A stretch of DNA of 64,000 bases. It comes from Anas platyrhynchos. Lineage: Eukaryota > Chordata > Aves > Anseriformes > Anatidae. The DNA is taken from assembly GCF_047663525.1 (NCBI RefSeq), contig NC_092602.1, positions 10,041,501 through 10,105,500 on the forward strand. Direction: 5' to 3'. Under the pieces are notes generated by a model. It did no database searches. It had not been told where the DNA came from and was given only the letters and a program-made list of their open reading frames with translations. Below, piece by piece: positions 44,994-55,600 of this stretch. A program made the position numbers and the translations under genes. Position 1 is the first letter of the stretch, and each line of letters starts with the position of its first letter.

Positions 44994-45504
44994 CTTTTCA
45001 CTACTCTGGTCCTGCATCAGGTATCTCTGGAATATGATCTATCTGTCCTTTAGGATGGTGAAAGCAGGTGTGGATGAAGAACTACTTACATTTGAAGTAA
45101 TAAAGTCTTTGCTTTGATCATTTGTCTTAGGTGATGTATGTCAGAAACCCTACATCTCTGGTGATGCAGATGGAGATTCATTTGAGCTGACTGGTTCTGA
45201 AGATTACTTGCTCCTAGCCTGTGATGGATTCTTTGATGCTATCAAGCCTTATGAGGTTGTAGACTTGGTCCTAGATCATTTAATGCAAACCAAAGGAGTG
45301 GGTCTCAAAGCAGCAGAAAGACTGGTGGCTGCTGCAAAGGAAAACGGATCCAGTGACAACATCACTGTTTTAGTGGTGTTCTTGAGGGATCCACAGGACA
45401 TCTTGGCAGATTGTCTCAGAGACACTAAGAGCCTTGGGGCTGGTGATGATGCTCAGGGCTCACCTTTTAATTTCCTCAGCTGTGAGGCAGCAGCCACACA
45501 GTGA
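28478..45504 (+). CDS. PPM1F: PP2C-family Ser/Thr phosphatase PPM1F/POPX2 (7 coding exons, complete)
   Basis: Mg2+/Mn2+-dependent phosphatase (POPX2, CaMKPase) known to dephosphorylate PAK kinases and CaM-dependent kinases and to bind PIX, acting in the cytoplasm on cytoskeletal signalling. Coding exons: 28478-28653, 37086-37219, 40834-41033, 41684-41872, 42737-42880, 43838-43931, 45131-45504. They join in phase to 436 codons (human 454). The N-terminal regulatory part (about 1-135) has a short acidic patch ETEEEGDEE. The PP2C domain (about 138-400) has KMEDRH (152-157), VFDGHGG (metal-binding D182), WLGDSQ (255-260), SRAIGD (309-314), ACDGFFD (metal-binding D344) and SSDNIT (metal-binding D388). 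The C-terminal tail is short and unlike human. The ATG sits in a perfect Kozak context (GCCGCCATGG) and MALGAEA aligns with human MASGAEE, at an internal human Met. All introns are GT-AG. Confidence 0.97.
30082..30099. repeat. 18-base poly-A run
   Basis: Uninterrupted A homopolymer in PPM1F intron 1. No retroposon body was recognised upstream of it. Confidence 0.85.
30836..30940 (-). mobile_element. CR1 retroposon 3'-end fragment, minus strand
   Basis: The + strand shows the reverse complement of a CR1 3' end: ACAGAATTTCAAGGTTGGAA, GAGACCTCAAGATCATCGAG and TCCAACCTCTAACCTAACAC, then CCACTAAACCATATCCCTAA. This matches a CR1 class different from the pair near 7.7-8.1 kb. It may extend in degraded form to about 30985. 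It is dead and severely 5'-truncated, inside PPM1F intron 1 and antisense to the gene. Confidence 0.88.
34210..34287. repeat. 39-bp tandem duplication (2 copies)
   Basis: Units 34210-34248 and 34249-34287 are identical except for one A/G difference near the start (GGAGGAGGATGG versus GGAGGAGGGTGG). Each contains CATATAAATCTGTG and TATTTGTTAGCA. It lies in PPM1F intron 1, and the high identity suggests a recent duplication. Confidence 0.95.
37086..37219 (+). CDS. PPM1F: PPM1F coding exon 2 (residues 59-104)
   Basis: Encodes [20 protein letters not shown] and an acidic stretch (ETEEEGDEE). The acceptor is a NAGNAG tandem (CAGCAG at 37083-37088). I chose the first AG because it restores Gly-Ser-Arg as in human. 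Using the second would start at 37089 and lose one residue. The acidic run is shorter than the human Glu/Asp run. Confidence 0.88.
40834..41033 (+). CDS. PPM1F: PPM1F coding exon 3 (residues 104-170)
   Basis: Enters the PP2C domain, with [20 protein letters not shown] and FNQLFGLS. The acidic residues of MEDRH begin the conserved PP2C motif series. The donor is TCA|GTAAGT in phase 0. Confidence 0.95.
41341..41358. repeat. Poly-A run in PPM1F intron 3
   Basis: About 18 uninterrupted A, roughly 325 bases upstream of the exon 4 acceptor. No associated retroposon recognised. Confidence 0.85.
41684..41872 (+). CDS. PPM1F: PPM1F coding exon 4 (residues 171-233), metal site 1
   Basis: [18 protein letters not shown] carries metal-binding D182 and Gly183. 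The segment after it ([17 protein letters not shown]) is variable, followed by conserved [12 protein letters not shown]. 63 whole codons in phase 0. Confidence 0.95.
42737..42880 (+). CDS. PPM1F: PPM1F coding exon 5 (residues 234-281)
   Basis: [20 protein letters not shown], then [13 protein letters not shown] and LMEPHKPER: the PP2C beta-sandwich core. 48 whole codons, phase 0 at both ends. Confidence 0.95.
43838..43931 (+). CDS. PPM1F: PPM1F coding exon 6 (residues 282-313)
   Basis: [20 protein letters not shown] followed by [12 protein letters not shown]. The conserved RAIGD motif is split by the next intron, after the first base of Gly313. Confidence 0.95.
44831..44992. repeat. Compound (TA)n/(TG)n/(CA)n microsatellite
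   Basis: About 160 bases of almost continuous alternating pyrimidine-purine steps: TATA blocks, TGTG blocks and a terminal CA run of about 14 units at 44964-44992. TA and TG/CA segments face each other as imperfect inverted repeats, so both Z-DNA and cruciform structures are possible. It ends about 138 bases upstream of the acceptor of the last PPM1F exon. Short ORFs crossing it (Tyr/Ile/His/Thr repeats) are artefacts of the repeat. Confidence 0.95.
45131..45504 (+). CDS. PPM1F: PPM1F coding exon 7 (residues 313-436), metal sites and C-terminus
   Basis: Completes RAIGD, then [16 protein letters not shown] (D344) and [18 protein letters not shown] (D388), which finish the PP2C active site. 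The C-terminal tail after FLRDPQDIL is about 33 residues, poorly conserved against human and ends EAAATQ. Stop TGA at 45502-45504. Confidence 0.96.
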
Positions 45505-46387
45505 CAAAATCCACAACGTTCAAAAAAAAGTTCAGTTAAGGAACTGCTTTCCACTGAAGAAGCCTCTAATACAATAGGCAAAACGTGTCAGGAAGAAATG
45601 ACAAATGGACAAACATTTAACAAAAAGCCAAGACTCCTTTTCCTGAGTTCCCATTTGTCTTTTCCTTCTCTTCCCCTCCCTTCAAAAACCACTGAGCAGA
45701 CATGGAGATTTGTACAGCTATTTTGTCTCTGGGAGCAGAATTGTAAAATGTGTCCCAGGGCTGCTGGTCATTTCCCTCTGCCCTGGAGGTGGTAAGAAAC
45801 ATATATATAAGCTAGTGGGTGAGAATACCCATTTGTGAATTTTGAGTGAAAGTTTAAATTAGTGCTTAAGAAGAATGCTATATGTTATATTTAATTGTGA
45901 TGTTACTATGGGATTTGGGAGGAGAGAAGCTGTCACTATCAAAGAAAAGCTTGTTACTGTGTGTGTGGTCTGTAGGAATGGGCTTGGTGCGTGAGAGAAC
46001 TGGGTGACCAGAAGTAGCACACCATTGTGCTGTGTAAGTTACTTCTGTTCTGTACCAAAGATGATATTAAGAGAATGATGTGGCCTCTTCAGAGACGTTT
46101 AATTTTGTGTGTATGGAGAGGGGAAAATAAAACTGAATGCTCCAGAGAAAGAGCAAGAAAGCTAACCAGAAATATCCCAAGCAAGAATGATAGAAAATCA
46201 GCTGCTTTCGGGGATGCTCTGGTTTGTAAACTGGAAATCCAACATTTAACTGCACTGGATTATTTCTCTCTAACAAACACACTTTATTAGCTATCTGGCA
46301 ACCTGAAAAGAAAGGACTGTTCTATATGAGAGAGATCCTTACAGTGTGTATGCTCTAGCAGTTAAATATGCTCTGTTTCTGCCACTC

Positions 46388-46415
46388 TTTTTTTTTTTTT
46401 TGTGTGTGTGTGTGT
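46388..46415. repeat. Poly-T followed by (GT)n
   Basis: About 14 T followed by seven GT units, within the predicted PPM1F 3'UTR. On RNA the UG repeat is a potential site for UG-binding proteins such as TDP-43 or CELF, which is inference. Confidence 0.85.
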
Positions 46416-46792
46416 ACTATAACAAATGAGAATTTTATTTTAATTTTAAGTGTTTATTTGTTTACTGAACTTTATGGTTGGAGGAATTTTTTGCAGTGTT
46501 ACTTTATTTTGTTGTGGTTTTTATTTAAAGTAGAAGTTTAAAGCGACTGTATCTTTATTACATGGTTTTAAAAACTGACTACCCTCAAGTGCCTTAAATA
46601 TTTCACCCAAGGATTGCTGGCTTCCTGTCATACTCTGGTGAGCCAGCTTGTAGTGTTTTTAAAATGTGACTTTTCTATTTCATTAATATTAATGTGTAAT
46701 GCACTTAACTCTTTCACTTTTGTGAATGATTTTAGTGGGAACTAGGTTTCAAAAAAAAATCTCATTCGTTGTTGCCAAGTTTCGTGGCTTAT

Positions 46793-46798
46793 AATAAA
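46793..46798 (+). terminator. PPM1F: PPM1F polyadenylation signal AATAAA
   Basis: Canonical hexamer about 1.29 kb after the stop codon. An upstream alternative is at 46126-46131. Choice between them cannot be made from sequence alone. Confidence 0.6.
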
Positions 46799-49700
46799 AG
46801 CCTCACAATGCTTACTGTGATTTGCCCCTGCCACATGCAAGAAGCCCTAGCTAGTTGATCATAAAGTAACAGTCTGATTTATCACAACTTTATTTAAAAA
46901 GAAATACACTTCCAACCTTCACAAGAAAATTTAATAACACAAGCTAGGAACATTTTAGTAATAGTTTTTGATTAATATATGGTTGATTTGACCATATTTT
47001 GTAAATTTTCAGGATCTAAACTTTCTAAGGAGATGTGAATCTAAGGTAAGGATGAAAGAGTCTTAATGAACATGTATTTTGTTTTGCAACTGTTAGATCC
47101 ATTACATGCTAGAGCCCATGGCTGTGTTTTATCCTGCTTTGCTAGCCTGGATAGCAGAACTCAACAAGATCTGAAGGCTCAATGGCAAATGTGTTAGTAA
47201 TTTCTGCATCTAAACAAGAAATGTTTTACATCTGGCAGCAAGATTGTATGCCTAACTTAGAAGCACATGGCATTGCAATATGTCAGTCCTGTTGATCAAA
47301 ATGTGTTGAAATGTAGTGTTGCTTAGGGAAGTAGAAGAGTTGAGATGACTAAACAAAGGCAAGAACAGCAGTGTGCTTATGTCCATGCTGTTTCTGAACT
47401 GTCAGCTGGTGTGGGCAGTGCAGTTACCCGGGTGACTTGAGCCTTTTGCCAGATTATTGTGGGTGATCTTAGAGTTTAACACAGCCTCTCTTCCATGAGC
47501 TACCATCTCATTGCATAGCAACCCAGACAATGACTTTGTTGTTTTGCTGAACAACAGTTGCTTTTCCACTGAGAAGGTTGTAACCACTTCTCCATCCTAG
47601 ATTTTGCTGTCCTAAAATACATGGTGAAAGCTTTCTATGAGGGTAGCCTGGTAGGGTAGGTGTTAATTTTTGTAGTGAACCTACTTCAGATAAGGAAGCC
47701 TTCAGTCCTGCATAATCGTGATTAGTCTCCCATTGCTATGATTTCTAACCCAGATATTCAGAATCATGCTAAATTCTGATGACCACTAGTGCCTCTTGGT
47801 GTCTTGGAAATAGAGTTCTCAATTCTTAGTATAGTAAGATTCATACAGAATTGTTTGATTTCACAGTTATCTGAGGTTTATCAGGAGCGGGGGGAAGCTA
47901 TTGTATTCATGAAGGGAGGAATGAAATGTCAGTAAGTTCGTAGTATAGCTTAGTTTCTGAAATTTGCCAGGTTTCCTGAAGGAACTAAACAAGCCTAATT
48001 CTTTGTAATAGGCCTTTTATTTTAACCTCTTTGAGCTGATTTGCAATACAGAAGAAACAGTCTTTCGGTGTGGGCTTACAGCCATGTGAGAATGTCTTAT
48101 CAAATTTGGATTTTTTTTTTTTTTAATGGGAGAAAAGTAAAATACACCTTTACAAAGCTGTCTGTGGTAATCATAAACTTAATTCTTAAGCTCAGAATGC
48201 AGAATTTCTCCTCTAAAGCATAAAAGTTGTTTTCCTTCTGAATAACCAATTACATCATTTCTTTGATCCTTGTGAGCAGGAATAACCTTTTGAAATTAGT
48301 ACAGATTTCAGAAGAGATAGAAAATATTTCTCCAATTTTCAGCAACTTCTTACTAGCTTTAAAAAAAAATTGGTCAGATCTGTAGGAGATGTAAACAGGT
48401 TAAATATAGCAGTTTGTATCTTATCAGTGGAATAAGTAAGTCTTATGTCATCTGCAGTAAAATTTGATTTAATATACTATTTGGGGATGGAGAATTGCTT
48501 TTGGAGATGCCTTATTTGTTCTTGACAGTCTGATTAAAAACTATGGAAATTTTTTTATAACTCAAAAATACTTAAAAGTTTTGACTTGTAAATCAGTAAG
48601 GGAAGTATGAGAAAGGACACAACTATAGATTTTGGAAGAGAGCTTTCAAAATGTTATTGAAAATCACAATGGATGGTCTTACTATCCTTGGGTTGGCATG
48701 CAAACTCCAGTATTTGTTTCACTTGTGACGTTACTATTACTTTTAGTAGCTAGCAGCTATAATGCATAATGCTGTTAAAAGAAGCCTCACCAGTATGGGT
48801 GGGGAGGAGACGGGTAAGAGCTCTAGAAGAAGATAATGAAGTTGAATTAAATATTCCAAAATATATGGAATGGTGCTATGTTTAGTATTTTAGTTTATTA
48901 ATTTGAAGTACTAATCTGCTATGTTAGCTTTTCTTATCATTCCTCTTAAAATTTTCTGGATTTCAGGTGTTCGGTGTTTTTTTTCTTCTGTTGTTTTCCT
49001 TCTCTCCCTTGGGTTTCAACAGTACGTAGTTGTGGTGAGAGAACGATCTCATCTCTCCAGGCCTTCCAAGCATCATCTACAGTATATTATGACTTGTCCA
49101 CCAGTGTTCAATTGGCTAATTTGCCTGTCTCCTTGTTGTCTTTCTACTGGGTATGAGCCTTCATCAAAACCAACGTTTGAGTCTAGTCAAAATCTATGAA
49201 GCTGTAGAAGTTAGCTGAAGGATTCAAGACAAATGTTCAATGAAAAATTATTTTCATATTTTACTAGACTTCAATTGGATGTCTGCTGCTGCATATTAGC
49301 ACCCAGCACCAGAAAAATTACCTTTCAAAGGAGCCTGCATCTTTGAAACACAGCATTCTTAAATTCTCACATTGTGCTTGATTGAAAACCAGCTTTAGTC
49401 ATGCTGCTTAGTGGGTATACAATGTAGTCCTTGTAGTTCTGGGTAATTCATACTTCTGCCTTTCTTTCCTTCCCTGCTCCACCCTCTCCTGCAAAGAAAT
49501 ATGCCTAAGACAGTAACATCTTCTGGGTGTGACATAGATGAGATTACAATTTTACAAACTGCTTTTGTTTTTTGTTGTGTTTTTTTTTTTATTTTTTTAT
49601 TTTTTCCTAATATAGAGGATAGAAAGGCAGGAAAAATTTTAGAACAGAGGGAGATTAAGCAAAATCCACCCTCTAAGTGATGGAGGAGTGAAAGAGAGAG

Positions 49701-52597
49701 ACAGGAGTGCATTTAAGTATTATTAATGCCTATTTTAAAAAGGAAGTGGGCTGGAAAATAGAGCTACAAATGTCAGTTCTTTAGAGTGAAATACCAGTGC
49801 TTGGAAGAATTAGAAACACACCCATTAAAAAGGCAACGCTCAGATGCAGTAACTCTGTCTTCAAACAGCCAGGGAAGAAATCACAATAAAAGCATCCTAG
49901 GTGACTTACTCTGACCCCTCGGCACTGTCTTGGATGTTAATGCTACTAAATGGATTTTTTTTTTTAAAACGTCTTTACGTGTAAAGGAGTGCTAAGAGGG
50001 AGCATTCGGTATACGCAGTCACTGGTCACTATGCAACTGCTGCCACGAGTAAATGCCATGAAGTGTGTTAATGAGTTGGTGCTGCTGGTAAGCTCTCACG
50101 AGATGAGTAATTGGACACAGAGTAGTTACATCAGAGCTGGCAGTTGAATAGTGTTAATCACAGTGATGACTTTAATAGCATTTAATAGACACTTATCTGA
50201 ATTCAAAGTCAGATGAGATATCGCTCTTTTTAAAAGCGTTTCCAGTGCTATTAGCTTTCTGTCACGAAAAAACACTAAAATTTCCATTTTTTCGTTGGAT
50301 GTTGGGAAAAGTGCTTCTCTTGCTTTCTGAATTCGGGAGATAAGTTGGCTGTCTGCATTGGAGAGCCCATTCTCAGTTGATAGGTTAAAGCAGCTGTTTG
50401 GGGTTGAAACTTCCCTTTTAGCAGTCCTTTAAAAACAAGCAAAAATGTGGTTCCAGAACAAGTGGCTGAGGAACATATGTGTTTCTAAATGGTGTGGCAC
50501 AAAAAGCCATAGCTTTAAGGAGCCAGCAAATACCCTCAATATGTAAAGGAGAGAATCAGTGAATTGAGGTGTTTAACGCCTAAATTAAGATTGCAGCTCC
50601 ATTCTTTGTGTGATTACTTGGGTTCTCGTGGACGCAGACAATGCATAGCACCAGGCGAGGTATATTTCTGTTCTTAGAGTACCGAAGTAGCAAGCAAACG
50701 CTTTAGGGAGAAGGTGGGGGGAATGTTAGCCACAACAGAGCAGATTGCAGATGATTCATATGTAATTTATCTCTAGTTAAACCTAAATTAAATTTCCCTA
50801 CTTAGGTCTGTTACTGTCCCTATTACAATTGGGCCTGTGCTGTCAGACAAAATCCTACTGGGAGGTAATGTTCTTTCTGTTCCCCTTTTTTAAGGAGCGA
50901 ATGGCTCCTGATGGCTGGAACGCCTTTCAGGAAAGGTTGCAGTTGAAGAAAAAAGTTTTAAAATGAGTGCAAGACTTCCTAATCTACCCAAAGTTGCATG
51001 TGCTCTCTAAAGACATGGATAGCATGGCCATAGTTGTGCTGGAAAGGGATTGATTTTCTGCCAGGCCCATCATAACCTTTACAACTGACGGCACCAAAGC
51101 CACGAGGCTGGTCCTCCCTGCTTTCCTGAACCCCGCCACTAAAACAGCCAGCCCTGCTGAGCATTTGCTTTGTAGTGGTGACAGCTTGAAGAGCTAAGCC
51201 TGTCACTTTCTGCATACATTTTGTTTGGTTTTAATATGTTTAATGGATTTTACTTTGCATAAAGCTATTTTGATTGATTTCAGTAATGTCAGCTGAAAAG
51301 TAATCAAATGGAGGGAGCGAATCTGCACACGTATCTGTCATAGACACTTCTTAAAATACCCTAAAATAAGCCGATAGGCTCTCGTCATAACCTTATCTCT
51401 CCAAATAGAACAGGAAGCCAAAACCTTTCAAGAGAGAATCGCTTAAACCTTAATTTTGGTGTGACCCGCCAGAGCCCGAGCAGGCATGAGCCCTCCCCGC
51501 AAGCTGTTCAGTGCTGCCAGTTAATGTGTTTTCCAAGCTGTGCTTGCTGCTGCTGGTGCACACAAAAATAAACAAAAGACAGCTGTGTTGGCAGCACAGA
51601 AATTTAGCAAGACGCAGCTTTTGTCAAATAGGAGAGGACAAAATCAATAGGGAAAGAAATGTTTTCAAGCTTCTTGGAATGCAAACAATTGAATAAAAAA
51701 AATGCAACATAGAAGAGTTGGCAGCGTGCTGTCAGCTTAAAACCACTGTTTTAAGCAAATAAATTTGGCTGCTTTGTAATGTTTGCTCTGTTTTGTTAAC
51801 AAACTCCTCTCAGTCAGGGTTTCATGTCTTGTTGATATGTGCTTTCTAGTCTGAAGAGAGAAGATACATTCAGCTCCTTAGAAAGTTACATTTATGTGGG
51901 TTTTGTGACTACTCTAGTTGAGAGAAAATTCTGTAATCATACTGTAAACTATTAACCTGATTACTAATTCCTGGGAGATACTCATATATCAAGTACTGAA
52001 CTTACAAATGACGAAGTGGTTCTGGATACCCATGCACAAGAACATCAGTCTTCCCTAATCTAGTTGATCACTTCTTGGTTTGTTATCATTTGTGTGGCAG
52101 TACCTTTGGCACATGAAGGGTTTGTCACCTCGGCAGATGGACCTGGAAGGTTGGATGATCACTCCCTGAAGGAAGTACTTATCCTTTTATCTAAGGAATG
52201 ATTATACCTTTTGGGTATCTAAGGCTAAAGAGATAATAGCTAGGAAACTAGGGAGATCTTAGAGGGACCTTCTCAGGACAATTAGATTCTGTGGCTTCTC
52301 TTTTTCATGCTGCCCTTTCTAACTTTGTTAAAAGGCATTCTGCTTAATACTGGATGATTAATACTACTGTCTTTTTTTTTTCTCTTCAGTGTATTTGAAA
52401 GAATGTCATGTTTAATAATAGCCAGATGTTAGCTTTGTTGAGGGTTAAAACTTCACACCTTTTTTTTGCCAGTATAGCGTTTCTTACTTACTCTTCTTAA
52501 AGTCAGTCCTGCTCTCTCTCCTCCTCATTCTCTTCCTAATTTTCTTTCTGCTACCTTTTATGGCCTTTTAACACTGTCAGCCTCCTGCTACCGCTGA

Positions 52598-52631
52598 CCC
52601 CCCTCCCCCCCCCAAAAAAAAAAAAAAAAAA
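52598..52631. repeat. Poly-C / poly-A junction
   Basis: A C-rich run with a single T interruption (52598-52613) directly followed by 18 A (52614-52631). A low-complexity tract prone to sequencing and assembly error. Confidence 0.85.
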
Positions 52632-55600
52632 TCATTGCTTAACCAGTAAACCCTGTTGGCTGTTAAGTCAGTTTAGTTGCCTCTGTATAATTTCAATTTC
52701 ATCTATGTTCATAGTGAAGTAGTCTGATCTTTGCATGCCTGCAACACCAAGAGCATGGAAAGTACCAGGTCAGCTAGGAAGATAAGAGACTAGAGCAACT
52801 GTTCTATTATTGGCATAGCCCACTATTGGATGGGTAAGAAGAAAATCCTGTTATTTGCATGCTATTATATAGGAGTACTTGAGCTTTTTTCAGGTAAGAG
52901 TAGCTCTCATCGTGGATACAGGACTCGAGAAGTATTCTTGTCTCTATTTTCTTGTTCCTGCAGATTGTCTGTGCTTTCAAACATTTGCACTGTTTGGTGG
53001 GAGGGGGAAAGCTTTCTAAGTTTCTTCAGTGCTTCATTTCTCTCTTTCCTGCGCTAGTTGACTGAACAGACAGGCTGCAGCATACCGCGTGGCTAACCAG
53101 CCTCTCAGCCAGTGTACCTCTTCAGTGTCTGCTCTATATAACAACCTCAGTCCTTTGCTTGTTTAGTGGTAAGTTAGACTTCTGTAACTACTCCTGCTGA
53201 CATAAAAACGTGTCCTTATCAGTATTAAAGTAGTCTAAGAGCAGAACTGTTGCTTTAGGCACATTTCTTGCCACTGTGTTGGCTAATGAACCTTGAATGA
53301 AAGTAAGAATGGCCAGTGACTTTGAAGTAGGAGCTGTTAGCCAAGTGTTGTAGAACTGTAGTCTTTATTTATTTTGTATGTTAATCTGCACTTGTGACTC
53401 TGAGCAGAAAAGCTGCAACACAGCAGGTTTTATAAGCTGTGGCTTAACCAGTTTCTAGTATCTTAAAAGTCTTATTTAAACTGACTGGTTCTGCTCACAG
53501 CTCAGAAACTTGTTGTCATTGATCATTACATGCTATGCATATTGTATGTTCATTTATATGGATTATTCTAATAGTGCTTGAGTGTATTATCCTACATTAC
53601 CATATTATATATATATATGTATGTATGTATTGCATGAGGTTTAATTTTTTTTGTATTGTCACTTTTGTATTCACACGGTGCCTCATGTATCTATTTGCAT
53701 ATTGCAAGAAATTGTTTCAAAGCAGTGATTGGAAACAAGTGGGGATAAGAATTCTTCACTGTAGGATCTGATGTTTCCGAAGTATTAATAAAGCATAGTG
53801 ATTTGAAGTGTTGTTTGTTTCTTTTCTTCAATGTATTTATCATTTTAATCCTTCAAGTACCTGGACCCATTGCATTATCTTTGAGTGGGTTCCCTGTCAT
53901 ACTCACAGATGTCACCAAATCCTCCTTTCTTCCATAGGGTCTTTCTGGGAGGAGAGACCAGTGGAAGCACTAGAAGGAAACAATCCTTGGGATTACAGAG
54001 CATGCTTACTTGAAAAGGTGGTGTTGCTAAAGCCATGTTAGAAAGCCTGTGTATCTTGAATTCATTGATCTGAGCTAAGTTTTCTTTCGTCCTTCTTACC
54101 AGCTACCAACAATAATAATGCAGGGTAAGTTATGGGGTAATGATCAGAAAATCCCTGTTTCAGAAGAGGTGGTGAGAACTTGTTTACTTGCGTATTTGTT
54201 AAAGAAAGGGTCTGGAAGCACATAGGGTTAATTTACTACAGAGCATAGAGAAAGTTTTGAGAAGGATGGTAACTTTCAAAGTATAATGATGGACTTGGAA
54301 GCTAAGCTGATCTGTGATGGTTTCTGAAGTGCTGGTATTCATTTGCTCAAGAAAGGAAGTTGTAAAAACAGCAGGACAGAGGTAACAGTTAACAAAACAC
54401 AAGGTCTAACAGACTTGGGAATCTGAGATAGGCAGCTTGTCTAAATGCTGTTGCGTTTATCCTAGGGAAGAAGAAAAAAAAAAGTCTAGTAAAACCAGGA
54501 TGCTGTGTCAGAGGGAAGCAGGTAAGGTATTTCTTGAAATACAAAAAATAAGGATCAGGATATTTGAACATCAGACCAGATCTCAAATCTCCTGAAAATA
54601 CCTTCCTTTTCATGGTTCTAAATGTTGTTGCTTTTTAAATTTTAATTTAACTTTTTAAAGAAGAATGCCGGGGTGAAAATTCACTTGTAATAATTTCTAA
54701 AGAAGTAGTAAATTCTCAGGAAAGTGTAAGTTGGAGATTTGCTTGACTAGCTTTAGAAGCAGTTTCCGAACAGGTGATTTTCTTAGCTTACCAGGGAACA
54801 TAAGCAACAGTTAACTGCTGCTGTTCTTTCATGGGTATGCAAAGCAACTATGGGAATCCATCATCCGGGTAGATCCACAATCCAAAGGCAGCTACAGCTA
54901 TTCTTTACTGATAACACAGAGCTGAACTAAATCACTCCAGTGTGTTGTAGGCATACTTGGTACTTCCTATAGATCTGAGCCTTGTTCCAACTGCAGTTAG
55001 GTGGTATTTGAAGAGAAAAAAGTGAACATGACTGTTGTTTCTCCTTGCTGGTGTCCAACATCGGCTTTTCTGTCTCCTTTTGATTAGTAGAAGGTGAAAG
55101 CCAGACATTGCTGAATCTTTTTGGCTGTGCAATCTTACTTATATTTTCTTCCTCATCTAGCAAATCTCCAATACACCATGTGCCCAAAATGGGGCTCAGC
55201 CAATCTTCTGCTCTGTGCTATCAGTCATCCGCAGTTCTCTGAAGCTGGTGGATTTGAGCAAGAAGCAGTTAATTAGCCCATGGAAGCAAATATAAAACTT
55301 TGATTTAAAACTACATGAGGCTGGAGTTGGATGCTGTTGATAAGGTTCAGTGTGTCCAAACCATACAGTTAATGACAGAAGCATTATCTGCCCCAATCGT
55401 TTGACAAGCAATAGCAAATCTTCATGTCCCGTTTAACTGCCTCCATTTAATGTATGTTTCTTTGCAGACAACGTGCAGTAAAATCTGATGCCGCTCATTT
55501 CCCAGGCTGTAGAAAGTAATGAAGTAACAGTGGTGATGAGGTAGATGTTTCTGCTTCAGCCTGAATTAGTGATTGTTGCAACACAAATGAAGACTATTTA

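Larger units (their letters stand above)
45505..46815 (+). other. PPM1F: PPM1F 3'UTR (predicted)
   Basis: AT-rich sequence after the stop, ending in a canonical AATAAA at 46793-46798 followed by a suitable cleavage region around 46815. An earlier AATAAA at 46126-46131 could give a shorter form. A T run followed by (GT)n at 46388-46415 and ATTTA-type motifs near 46450-46470 lie inside it. ORFs within (45598-45795, 46027-46290) have no family signature. Confidence 0.7.

Noticed and set aside
44840-45117. Tyr/His/Thr repeat ORFs in the TA/CA microsatellite
   Set aside because: Translations of a dinucleotide repeat inside a PPM1F intron.
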